A stretch of DNA of 64,000 nt, taken from assembly GCF_001412535.1 (NCBI RefSeq), contig NZ_CP011774.1, positions 305,501 to 369,500 of the forward strand, written 5' to 3'. The notes below the pieces were generated by a model. That model made no database searches, was not told the DNA's origin, and was given only the letters and a program-made list of their open reading frames with translations. Shown one piece after another: positions 8,651 through 16,402 of the stretch. The position numbers and the translations under genes were made by a program. This DNA comes from Limnohabitans sp. 63ED37-2 (GTDB taxonomy: Bacteria; Pseudomonadota; Gammaproteobacteria; Burkholderiales; Burkholderiaceae_C). Within the stretch, counting starts at the first letter, position 1. Each line of letters starts with the position of its first letter.

Positions 8651-9598
8651 ATGAACCAACTCGACGCCCTCAAACAATTCACCACCGTGGTCGCCGATAC
8701 CGGCGACTTCAAGCAATTGGCCCAGTTCCAGCCCCAAGACGCGACGACCAACCCGTCCTTGATCTTGAAGGCCGTGCAAAAACCCGAATACGCGCCCTTG
8801 CTGGCCGAGGCCGTGGCCACGCACCGGGGCCAGCCGCTGGACGTGGTGATGGACCACTTGCTGGTGCGTTTTGGCTGTGAGATTTTGAAGACCATTCCCG
8901 GTCGCGTGTCGACCGAGGTGGATGCCCGCTTGAGCTTTGACACTGCTGCCACGGTGGCCCGGGCGCGGCGCATCATGGCGCTCTACGAGGCGCAAGGCAT
9001 GGCCCGCGAGCGTGTGCTGATCAAGATCGCGTCGACCTGGGAGGGCATTCAGGCTGCAGCCGAACTCGAGCGCGAAGGCATTCGTTGCAACCTGACGCTG
9101 TTGTTTGCGTTTTGCCAAGCCGTGGCCTGTGGCCAAGCCAAAGTGCAACTGATCTCGCCTTTTGTAGGGCGTATTTATGACTGGTACAAAAAGTCGGCAG
9201 GCGCCGCTTGGGACGAAGCGGCCATGTCGGGCGCCAACGACCCCGGCGTGCAGTCGGTGCGGGCGATCTTCAACCATTACAAAAAGCACGGCATTGTCAC
9301 TGAGGTGATGGGCGCGTCATTCCGCAACATCGGCCAGATCACGGCGCTGGCCGGTTGCGATTTGCTGACCATCAGCCCCGAGTTGCTGGCGCAGCTGGCC
9401 GCCAGCGATGCGCCTTTGGATAAATCGCTCGACGCACAAGCAGCGCAGACCATGGACCTGCCTGCTGTGGCCTATGAGGAAGCCTCTTTCCGCTTGGCGC
9501 TCAATGAAGACGCTATGGCCACAGAGAAGCTGGCCGAAGGCATCCGCGCCTTTTGCGCCGATGCGGTCAAGCTTGAAGTGCTGATGCAAAAGGGCTGA
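8651..9598 (+). CDS. tal: Transaldolase
   Basis: Cytoplasmic enzyme of the non-oxidative pentose phosphate pathway that transfers a dihydroxyacetone unit between sugar phosphates. The 315 aa length matches the TalA/TalB class. The conserved DATTNPSLILKA lies near residue 30. The Schiff-base lysine sits in RVLIKIASTWEGIQAA at about residue 127-137, and GRIYDWYKK follows. The pgi start lies 2 bases after the stop codon (tgagATG), so the two genes are translationally linked. It is divergent from zwf. Confidence 0.96.
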   Translation: MNQLDALKQFTTVVADTGDFKQLAQFQPQDATTNPSLILKAVQKPEYAPLLAEAVATHRGQPLDVVMDHLLVRFGCEILKTIPGRVSTEVDARLSFDTAATVARARRIMALYEAQGMARERVLIKIASTWEGIQAAAELEREGIRCNLTLLFAFCQAVACGQAKVQLISPFVGRIYDWYKKSAGAAWDEAAMSGANDPGVQSVRAIFNHYKKHGIVTEVMGASFRNIGQITALAGCDLLTISPELLAQLAASDAPLDKSLDAQAAQTMDLPAVAYEEASFRLALNEDAMATEKLAEGIRAFCADAVKLEVLMQKG

Positions 9599-9599
9599 G

Positions 9600-11138
9600 A
9601 TGCGTTGTGACCAAACCCAGGCGTGGACAGCTTTGTTGGCCCATGCGGCCCAATTCAAGGATTTTGATTTGCACACCGCTTTTGCGGCCGATGCGCAGCG
9701 TGCTGAGGGCCTGAGCCAGTCGGCACCGCATGTGTTTGCCGACCTGTCCAAAAACCACACCGACACCGCGACCGAAGCGCTGCTGATCGAGTTGGCGCGG
9801 CAGACGGGTCTGGCGGCGCACCGCGATGCGATGTTTCGCGGTGAGCCCATCAACAACACCGAAGGCCGCGCGGTGATGCACTGGCTGCTGCGCCAGCCAG
9901 AAGGTTCACTGACCGGTAATCTGACCGCACCCCTGCAGCAAGTGCATGACACCTTGAAGCCCATGCTCGCCTTTGCCGAGCAGGTGCGAGGCGACACACA
10001 CATCACCGACGTGGTGAACATCGGCATTGGGGGTTCGGATTTGGGGCCACAAATGGCCGTGCTCGCGCTGCAAGACTTCGTGATCCCGGGCAAGCGTTTT
10101 CACTTTGTGTCCAACGTCGATGGCCATGAACTGGCTGGCGTGCTCAAGGGCTTGAAGGCCGAGAACACCCTGTTCTTGATCGCGTCTAAAACCTTCACCA
10201 CCATCGAGACCATGACCAATGCCCGTTCGGCGTTGGCCTGGTTCCAAGCGCAAGGGGGCACCGACGTGGCCCGCCACTTTGCGGCGCTCACCACCAACGT
10301 GGCGGCTGCAGGGCAAATGGGCATCACCACCACCTTTGGTTTTTGGGACTGGGTGGGTGGGCGTTACTCGCTGTGGTCGGCCATTGGTCTGCCGGTGGCC
10401 ATCGCCATTGGGGCGAAGGGCTTTCGCGAACTGTTGGCCGGGGCGCACGCGATGGACCAACACTTTCAGGCCGCGCCTTTAGAAGAAAACCTGCCCGTGC
10501 GCTTGGGCTTGCTCGATGTTTGGTACCGCAACTTTTTGAACTGCACCAGCCGAAGCATTGCGCCGTACCACAGCGCCCTGCGCCGCTTGCCCGCGTATTT
10601 GCAGCAGCTGGAGATGGAGAGCAATGGCAAGCGGGTGGACCGCATCGGCCATGCGCTGCCTTACGGCACCTCGCCCGTGCTGTGGGGCGAGCCGGGCACC
10701 AACGGGCAGCATGCTTACTTCCAGATGCTGCACCAAGGCACCGACGTGGTGCCGCTGGAATTCATGGCCGTGAAAAAGCCCACACACAGTTTGAAAGATC
10801 ACCATGAGTTGCTGCTGGCGAATGTGATCGCGCAGGCGCAGGCCCTCATGTTGGGCCAAGCCGATGAAGGCGGACACAAGCACTTCCCTGGCAACCGGCC
10901 CAGTACCTTTTTGCTGCTCGACGAGCTCACACCCGCCAGCTTGGGCGCACTGATTGCCTTGCAGGAACACCGTGTTTTCGTGAGCGGTTCGGTCTGGGGC
11001 ATCAACAGCTTTGACCAATGGGGTGTGGAGCTGGGCAAGGTGTTGGCCAAGGACATCCATGCACGCATCCTGTCGGGACAGACCGAGGGGTTGGATGCAT
11101 CGAGCGCTGCCTTGCTGCAGCGGGTGCGCCAGGGTTGA
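9600..11138 (+). CDS. pgi: Glucose-6-phosphate isomerase
   Basis: Interconverts glucose 6-phosphate and fructose 6-phosphate, 512 aa (some 35 residues shorter than the E. coli enzyme, as in many betaproteobacteria). Family signatures are present: the sugar-phosphate region VVNIGIGGSDLGPQMA, the SIS-like IASKTFTTIETMTNA, the WDWVGGRYSLWSAIGLP segment, and the C-terminal GSVWGINSFDQWGVELGK. It forms an operon with tal. Together with zwf and hexR it makes a compact hexose-phosphate locus; no edd, eda or pgl gene is nearby. Confidence 0.96.
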   Translation: MRCDQTQAWTALLAHAAQFKDFDLHTAFAADAQRAEGLSQSAPHVFADLSKNHTDTATEALLIELARQTGLAAHRDAMFRGEPINNTEGRAVMHWLLRQPEGSLTGNLTAPLQQVHDTLKPMLAFAEQVRGDTHITDVVNIGIGGSDLGPQMAVLALQDFVIPGKRFHFVSNVDGHELAGVLKGLKAENTLFLIASKTFTTIETMTNARSALAWFQAQGGTDVARHFAALTTNVAAAGQMGITTTFGFWDWVGGRYSLWSAIGLPVAIAIGAKGFRELLAGAHAMDQHFQAAPLEENLPVRLGLLDVWYRNFLNCTSRSIAPYHSALRRLPAYLQQLEMESNGKRVDRIGHALPYGTSPVLWGEPGTNGQHAYFQMLHQGTDVVPLEFMAVKKPTHSLKDHHELLLANVIAQAQALMLGQADEGGHKHFPGNRPSTFLLLDELTPASLGALIALQEHRVFVSGSVWGINSFDQWGVELGKVLAKDIHARILSGQTEGLDASSAALLQRVRQG

Positions 11139-11322
11139 CCCAAGCCCATTGGCTGGTGTGTGGCCACAGCTGATTGCCAGTGGCTCAGCCTTTTAAGGCG
11201 CGATGTCTTGACCGCACTGGCCGCTTCATGGGGGTGTGAGAAGGGTGTATTTTTTAACAATCTGATACGTTTAATTTATACTTTTATTTAATTTAAATGT
11301 ATTCATATTTTATGATTTGGCC

Positions 11323-11664
11323 ATGGACTACCCCATGGACCTTTACGCTGAACTCGGTGTCACACCGCAAGCCGAGCCCGAAGTCATTCGAGCGGCTTTT
11401 CGTGCATTGGCACAGCGTTACCACCCCGACCGGCAAGCGGGTGCATCCTCCTTGTGGGCAGCCAAGATGGTCCGCATCAACCAGGCCTACAGCGTGCTCA
11501 GCCAGCCCGAGCAGCGTCGTGCCTACGACGCCAGCCGGTGCACACCAGCTCCCCGGTTTGTGTCATCCCAGATCCACTTGACCACGAACGGTGCATCGGT
11601 GCGCAACATGCAACCGTTTTTGACCACCTACGATGCGCGTGGTCGCTTGCACACCTTTGTCTGA
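11323..11664 (+). CDS. Small J-domain protein
   Basis: Small protein of 113 aa (ATG 11323; TTG 11317 and ATG 11335 are alternatives) made of a J domain and a short tail. The J domain covers about residues 3-65, with LYAELGVTPQAEPEVIRAAF, the Hsp70-contact motif HPD in YHPDRQ, and a helix III/IV region ending in QRRAYDA. There is no Gly/Phe region, zinc finger or client-binding domain, so it is neither DnaJ nor CbpA. It probably stimulates an Hsp70 ATPase for a dedicated client. It sits alone behind a very AT-rich stretch (about 11248-11316). Confidence 0.8.
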   Translation: MDYPMDLYAELGVTPQAEPEVIRAAFRALAQRYHPDRQAGASSLWAAKMVRINQAYSVLSQPEQRRAYDASRCTPAPRFVSSQIHLTTNGASVRNMQPFLTTYDARGRLHTFV

Positions 11665-11699
11665 GCGCAGTGCCTGAACGGACATTCGAGCTTGCTCCC

Positions 11700-11727
11700 C
11701 CAAGCTTCGAGGTGCTTGGCTTATGAT
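11700..11727 (+). promoter_or_regulatory. Inverted repeat and -10-like box before the copper cluster
   Basis: CCAAGC (11700-11705) and GCTTGG (11714-11719) form a perfect inverted repeat with an 8-base spacer. TATGAT (11722-11727) follows and resembles a -10 box. The first gene starts at 11734, so transcription from this box would give a nearly leaderless mRNA. A copper-responsive regulator could bind the repeat; that is inference. Confidence 0.35.
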
Positions 11728-11733
11728 TTCGAA

Positions 11734-12138
11734 ATGCGACGCTTTTTTCTTTGCTTCCTGCTGTGCCTGATGCCCTTGCGGCTGTGGGCAGGCGCTTGGA
11801 TGCCCATGCCGGAAAGCGGTTCGAGCCATCTCGCCGTTCTGTCTGCCGCTGGCCCGGCGCAGCACAACGAAGTGCCTGTGGTGCATGACTGCCATGAAGC
11901 CATGTCAGAGCCCTTGCCCGAATACAGCGCTCAGCTTGCCTTGCACGATGCGGCTGTTCAAGCTGCCGATTGTCACGATGGCCATTGTCAGTTGTGCGGC
12001 GTGTGTCACCAAGGCTTGAGCCTGACAACGCGGCACTTGGTGCAGCCTGGTGTTCAGGCCCATCCGCTGCCGGTCAGCGCGTCTTGGGTGCATCGGGCCC
12101 GCACGTCTGCGCCACTGACCAAACCCCCCATTTCCTGA
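11734..12138 (+). CDS. Small secreted Cys/His-rich protein, CopL-like
   Basis: 134-residue protein with an N-terminal signal peptide (RRFFLCFLLCLMPLRLWAGAW) and a metal-ligand-rich middle: HDCHEAM near residue 50, then DCHDGHCQLCGVCHQGL near 80-96. Cysteine/histidine spacing resembles small periplasmic proteins encoded at the head of copper-resistance operons (CopL or DUF2946-type). I cannot assign it firmly to a family. It is the first gene of the cluster and probably binds copper or modulates its expression. The start at 11734 gives the best signal peptide. Confidence 0.6.
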   Translation: MRRFFLCFLLCLMPLRLWAGAWMPMPESGSSHLAVLSAAGPAQHNEVPVVHDCHEAMSEPLPEYSAQLALHDAAVQAADCHDGHCQLCGVCHQGLSLTTRHLVQPGVQAHPLPVSASWVHRARTSAPLTKPPIS

Positions 12139-12212
12139 ACCACACGCCACAGGTGCGTCTGCCCGCCGCCAAGGCGGGTGGGTGCCGTGTTCGTCTGTTT
12201 CAGGAAATTGAC

Positions 12213-13559
12213 ATGATCCCCTTTTTGAATCGCGCTGCCAGGCTGGGTGCCGTGGGTGCTGTGCTGCTGGCCAGCGCTTGGCCTGCCGCCTGGTCGCAAA
12301 CCCGTGGTGCAAGCGCTCCGACCTTTGCCCATGTGCATGGCACGCAGCCCGGCAATCCATCTACCGCAGCGCCATCGGCCAAGCCAGGCCCATCCAGTCC
12401 CACTTGGCAGGACGCCAACCGTGCTGTCGGGCAGTTCCCGCGAGGCCATCTGGACTTGTTGCGATGGGAGCAAAAGAACCTGCAGCCGATGCCGGACGCT
12501 TCTGCGCATCCCGACGCGGTGCAACTCACATTGGCGCGTGCCGCCCGTCTGGCTTTGCAGGATGAAGCCCTGTGGCTCAAGCCTGGCATGAGTGCCCTCG
12601 AGACGGCCACAGTGCGCCAGCAAATAGCGGCTGTGCGCCTGGATGTGCAAAGACTTTGGGTCAATGCGGTGGTGGCGCGTCAGTCGATGGTGCACAGCCG
12701 TGATGTTCTGGACGTGGCGCAAGCCGGAGCTGAGCTGGGCCAACGCATGGCACAAGTGGGCAACTGGAGCCGTGTCCGTCAAATTGAGCAAGAACTCGTG
12801 CTCTGGGATGCCAGTGCACGCGCCGACAAAGCGCAGCTGCAGGCCGATCGCGCCCTGCAGGCTTTGTGGCAGCGGATCGGTGCGGGCATGACCGCGCAGG
12901 CCCTGGCGCAGCAGTTGCCCTTGCACCTGCCACTGGAGTTGCCGGCGCTTTCCCCTTTTGATGTGCAGACCGAGCCGAGCCCGGAGGCTCTGGCCGGCCT
13001 GCAGGCGCAGGCACTGCAGGCCCATTTGCGCTGGCCATTGGAAGACTTGCATGCCCGTCGCCTCGCAGCAGGCCTCGGCTTGGGTGCGCAAGATCTGCAG
13101 GCAGCGCAAAAAGCCCTGCAAGCATTGGCTGGGCAGGAGCCGCCCGTGTGGGACCCCCGCACGATGCCCTGGGGCCACGCCTTTGAAAACGCTTGGCAAG
13201 CACGGCTGCAGGCCGACCGGCTGGCGCGGCAGGTGCGCGCCGATGTGCAGATGGCTCTGAATGGGTTGCAGGTGGCCAACCAGACGGCGCAGCAAACCCA
13301 TGCCCAAGTGCTGCGCCTGCACACCGAACTCTCACAAGAAACCCTCCTGCGTTACAACGGCATGCTCAAAAGCACCTGGGACCTCTTGGCTAGCGTTCGT
13401 ACGCGCATTGACAGCGTGGACGCCGCTTTGCAGGCGCAGCGACAGCGCTGGTTGGCCCATGCCGATCTGATGGCTGTGCTGGCGGGCTTGCCCTATACGG
13501 ACAGCGCCAGCAAATCTGAATCCACCAGCCCCTCCAACACCCGCACCCCAGGACACTGA
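12213..13559 (+). CDS. TolC-family outer membrane protein, copper cluster
   Basis: 448-residue exported protein. The leader is MIPFLNRAARLGAVGAVLLASAWPAAWS. The remainder is an Ala/Gln/Leu-rich helical protein with long coiled-coil stretches and two similar halves, typical of outer membrane efflux proteins of the TolC type: a helical segment with QLTLARAARLALQDE after residue 100, and a second one after residue 290. No RND or adaptor gene lies beside it. Its start follows AGGAAATTGAC and its stop is 2 bases before the multicopper oxidase start, so both are in one operon. A role in copper export or periplasmic copper handling is inferred from context. Confidence 0.72.
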   Translation: MIPFLNRAARLGAVGAVLLASAWPAAWSQTRGASAPTFAHVHGTQPGNPSTAAPSAKPGPSSPTWQDANRAVGQFPRGHLDLLRWEQKNLQPMPDASAHPDAVQLTLARAARLALQDEALWLKPGMSALETATVRQQIAAVRLDVQRLWVNAVVARQSMVHSRDVLDVAQAGAELGQRMAQVGNWSRVRQIEQELVLWDASARADKAQLQADRALQALWQRIGAGMTAQALAQQLPLHLPLELPALSPFDVQTEPSPEALAGLQAQALQAHLRWPLEDLHARRLAAGLGLGAQDLQAAQKALQALAGQEPPVWDPRTMPWGHAFENAWQARLQADRLARQVRADVQMALNGLQVANQTAQQTHAQVLRLHTELSQETLLRYNGMLKSTWDLLASVRTRIDSVDAALQAQRQRWLAHADLMAVLAGLPYTDSASKSESTSPSNTRTPGH

Positions 13560-13561
13560 CC

Positions 13562-14977
13562 ATGCAACGCCGAGATTTTTTCCAAAGAGCCGTCGCCGCT
13601 GCGGGCACCGTCGCAGGGGCCGCAGTGGTCACCAGCGCCGTCAGCCGAAGTGCGCTGGCCGCTTTGCCAGAGCCCGTCATCCAGACCCGCCCCGACACCG
13701 CCCCACCCTGGACGCCGCCAGGCGTGACCGGTGCCGGACGGCCTTACAACCCGGTGGTCACTTTGAACGGCTGGACCTTGCCGTTTCGCATGAAGGACGG
13801 CGTCAAAGAGTTCCACCTGGTGGCCGAGCCGGTGGTGCGCGAGATGGCGCCGGGCTTTGTGGTGAACATGTGGGGCTACAACGGCCAAAGCCCGGGCCCG
13901 ACCATCGAGGTGGTGGAGGGCGACAAGGTGCGGATCTTTGTCACCAACCAATTGCCCGAGCACACCACCATCCACTGGCATGGTCAGCGCCTGCCCAACG
14001 GCATGGACGGTGTGGGCGGTCTGAACCAAAAGCAGATCCCAGTGGGCAAAACCTATGTGTATGAGTTTGTGGCACGCCGCCCCGGCACGTTCATGTACCA
14101 CCCGCACGCCGACGAGATGACCCAAATGGCCATGGGCATGATGGGCTTGTGGATCACCCACCCCAAGGGGCAGCACCCGCTGATTGCCGAGGTGGACCGC
14201 GATTACGCCTTTCTGTTGAGCGCGTACGATGTCACCCCGGGGGCCAAAACCCCCAACGTCAACACCATGCTGGACCAGAACATCTGGAGTTGGAACAGCC
14301 GGGTCTTTCCGGGCATCAGCCCACTGGTGGCGCGTCTGAACGACCGGGTGCGGGTGCGTGTGGGCAACCTGACCATGACCAACCACCCCATCCACATCCA
14401 TGGCATCGAATTCGAAGTCACAGGCACCGATGGCGGCCCTGTGCCCCCCACCGCGCGTTGGCCCGAGGTGACGACCGACGTGGCCGTGGGCCAGATGCGG
14501 CAGCTGGAGTTCATCGCCGATGAGCCCGGTGACTGGGCCATGCACTGCCACAAGAGCCACCACACCATGGGCGCCATGGGCCACGATGTGCCCACCATGA
14601 TCGGTGTGGACCACCGGGGCCTGGTGCAAAAAATCCAGCGGCTCATTCCCGACTACATGGTCATGGGCGAACGCGGCATGGCCGACATGGGCGAGATGGA
14701 AATGGAGTTGCCCGAGAACACCTTCCCTATGATGACCGGCACCGGGCCTTATGGCCCCATTGAAATGGGTGGCATGTTCACCACACTCAAGGTGCGGGCC
14801 GAGCAAAAGCCGGGTGACTACAGCGACCCGGGCGATTACCCACAACCCCCGGGCACGCAGTCCTTTGAATACAAGGGCCCAGCTGCGGCCACGCCGCGTG
14901 CACCGGAAACTGCCCGTCAGCCGGCTGCTCCCGCATCAGGCACGGCGCGCAAACCCAAAGGCCACGGGCAACATTGA
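13562..14977 (+). CDS. Two-domain multicopper oxidase, Tat-exported
   Basis: Periplasmic copper oxidase of 471 aa. The Tat leader is RRDFFQRAVAAAGTVAGAAVV. Copper ligands are in HWHGQR (from residue 138), HPHAD (180), HPIHIHG (275) and MHCHKSHHTMGAM (about 326-338), giving a complete set of T1 and T2/T3 sites. Only about 95 residues separate the second and third motifs, against roughly 300 in three-domain CueO/CotA. This points to the two-domain small-laccase type, which is active as a trimer. A Met-rich and then Pro/Ala-rich tail of about 130 residues follows the last site. It probably oxidises cuprous copper or phenolics in a copper-tolerance setting. Confidence 0.88.
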   Translation: MQRRDFFQRAVAAAGTVAGAAVVTSAVSRSALAALPEPVIQTRPDTAPPWTPPGVTGAGRPYNPVVTLNGWTLPFRMKDGVKEFHLVAEPVVREMAPGFVVNMWGYNGQSPGPTIEVVEGDKVRIFVTNQLPEHTTIHWHGQRLPNGMDGVGGLNQKQIPVGKTYVYEFVARRPGTFMYHPHADEMTQMAMGMMGLWITHPKGQHPLIAEVDRDYAFLLSAYDVTPGAKTPNVNTMLDQNIWSWNSRVFPGISPLVARLNDRVRVRVGNLTMTNHPIHIHGIEFEVTGTDGGPVPPTARWPEVTTDVAVGQMRQLEFIADEPGDWAMHCHKSHHTMGAMGHDVPTMIGVDHRGLVQKIQRLIPDYMVMGERGMADMGEMEMELPENTFPMMTGTGPYGPIEMGGMFTTLKVRAEQKPGDYSDPGDYPQPPGTQSFEYKGPAAATPRAPETARQPAAPASGTARKPKGHGQH

Positions 14978-15026
14978 AGCCAACAAATTGGCGCCCCATC
15001 CTATTCACATTGATCCAGGACACAAC

Positions 15027-15521
15027 ATGAAAAACGTTTTGAACACCGTCATCTTGAGCATGGGCCTGCTGGCCCAGCCACTGGCACAGGCCCATGCGCC
15101 TTCTGCACACAAAAACCACCATGCCTCATCCACTGCGCCCGCTGAGCAAAAAGACTGGGGCATGGCCGGCGATCCGAAAAAGGTGCAACGCACCATCGAG
15201 ATCCGCATGACCGACAACATGCGTTTTGCACCCAACCAGATCCAGGTCAAGCTGGGCGAGACTGTGCGCCTGGTGGCAGTGAACGCGGGCAAGGTCTTGC
15301 ACGAGATCGTGATCGGCACGCCGCAAGAACTCAAGGCGCATGCCGAGATGATGAAAAAACACCCCGGCATGGAACACGACGAGCCCTACATGGCGCATGT
15401 GGATCCCGGCAAGAAAGGCACCATCGTCTGGACCTTCAATCGCGCAGGCAGTTTTGAATTTGCCTGCCTGATTCCGGGCCATTTTGAAGCGGGCATGATC
15501 GGCCGCATCACCGTTCAGTAA
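15027..15521 (+). CDS. Periplasmic cupredoxin-domain protein
   Basis: 164-residue exported protein, start at 15027 behind AGGACACAAC. A signal peptide (KNVLNTVILSMGLLAQPLAQA) and a His-rich linker (HAPSAHKNHH) are followed by a plastocyanin-like fold over about residues 50-164. Candidate copper ligands are H in VLHEIVIG, then the C-terminal cluster FACLIPGHFEAGM, which has the Cys-His-Met order of a type 1 copper site. An internal Met/His stretch (MMKKHPGMEHDEPYMAH) could bind extra copper. It lies between the oxidase and the DUF411 gene, so it may shuttle electrons or copper to the oxidase. Confidence 0.82.
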   Translation: MKNVLNTVILSMGLLAQPLAQAHAPSAHKNHHASSTAPAEQKDWGMAGDPKKVQRTIEIRMTDNMRFAPNQIQVKLGETVRLVAVNAGKVLHEIVIGTPQELKAHAEMMKKHPGMEHDEPYMAHVDPGKKGTIVWTFNRAGSFEFACLIPGHFEAGMIGRITVQ

Positions 15522-15533
15522 GGAAGTCACGCC

Positions 15534-16298
15534 ATGAACAATTCCACATTCAAGGCCTTGCCTCGGCGCCAGTGGCTGGCTGCGGCGGCTGTGCTGGCCC
15601 TCACCGGGTTTGAGCGCACCGCCTTGGCGCAAGCCACCACGGTGCAAGTCTGGAAGGACCCCAATTGCGGCTGCTGCCAATTGTGGGTGGAACACCTGCA
15701 GGCCAGTGGCTTCAAGGTCGAGGTGCGTGACGTGGGCAACACCGCGGCCCGAAAGCGCTTGGGCATGCCCGAGGTGCTGGGCTCCTGCCACACCGCCACC
15801 GTGGGTGGCTATGTGGTTGAGGGCCATGTGCCTGCCGTCGACATCCACCGGTTGCTCAAAGAGCGGCCCGTGGCGCTGGGCCTCTCGGTGCCCGGCATGC
15901 CCATGGGCAGCCCCGGCATGGATGGTCCCGAATACAAGGGCCGAAAAGACGCCTACGACGTGCTGTTGGTGCAAAAAGACGGCAGCAGTAAAAGCTTCCA
16001 ACACTACCCCGGACTGCGGCGGATGGCGCAGCGTGACGGCCTGCAGCGTGTGAGCGGTGACACCACCACGCTGCCTTGGGCGACGGCCGAAGTGCGGCGC
16101 ATCGACAAGGCCGCGGGCAAAGTGGCACTCAAACACGGTGAGATCAAAAACCTGGACATGCCGCCCATGAGCATGGTGTTTCAGGTCAAGGAACCTGCGC
16201 AGCTCGACACCTTGCAAGTCGGTCAGAAAGTGCGCTTCCAGGCGGTGCAAGACAAAGGCGCTTATTGGGTGGTGAAGATCGAGGCTGCGGCTTTGTGA
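15534..16298 (+). CDS. DUF411-CusF fusion metal-binding protein
   Basis: 254-residue exported protein with two metal-associated domains. The leader is about residues 1-33 (LPRRQWLAAAAVLALTGFERTALA). Residues about 36-145 form a DUF411 domain: VWKDPNCGCCQLWVEHL with its Cys cluster, GSCHTATVGGYVVEGHVP, and a Met-rich PGMPMGSPGMDGPEY. Residues about 175-254 resemble the copper/silver chaperone CusF, with GEIKNLDMPPMSMVFQV supplying the Met ligands. Both domains are usually separate proteins in copper or silver systems. Last gene of the cluster; a terminator follows at 16321. Probable periplasmic Cu(I) chaperone. Confidence 0.82.
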   Translation: MNNSTFKALPRRQWLAAAAVLALTGFERTALAQATTVQVWKDPNCGCCQLWVEHLQASGFKVEVRDVGNTAARKRLGMPEVLGSCHTATVGGYVVEGHVPAVDIHRLLKERPVALGLSVPGMPMGSPGMDGPEYKGRKDAYDVLLVQKDGSSKSFQHYPGLRRMAQRDGLQRVSGDTTTLPWATAEVRRIDKAAGKVALKHGEIKNLDMPPMSMVFQVKEPAQLDTLQVGQKVRFQAVQDKGAYWVVKIEAAAL

Positions 16299-16318
16299 GC
16301 TTGTTTTGCCGCCCATGA

Positions 16319-16360
16319 AAAAAGCCCCGCAAGGCTTTCACCTTGCGGGGCTTTGTTTTT
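16319..16360. terminator. Bidirectional terminator between copper cluster and groEL
   Basis: Perfect 14-bp stem (AAAGCCCCGCAAGG at 16321-16334 and its complement at 16341-16354) with a 6-base loop. It is flanked by A residues on the left and GTTTTT on the right, so it can stop transcription from both convergent units. Confidence 0.92.
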
Positions 16361-16402
16361 GGCCGGGTGAGGGCGCAAACCCTCAGTCCAGACAGCGCGG
16401 CA

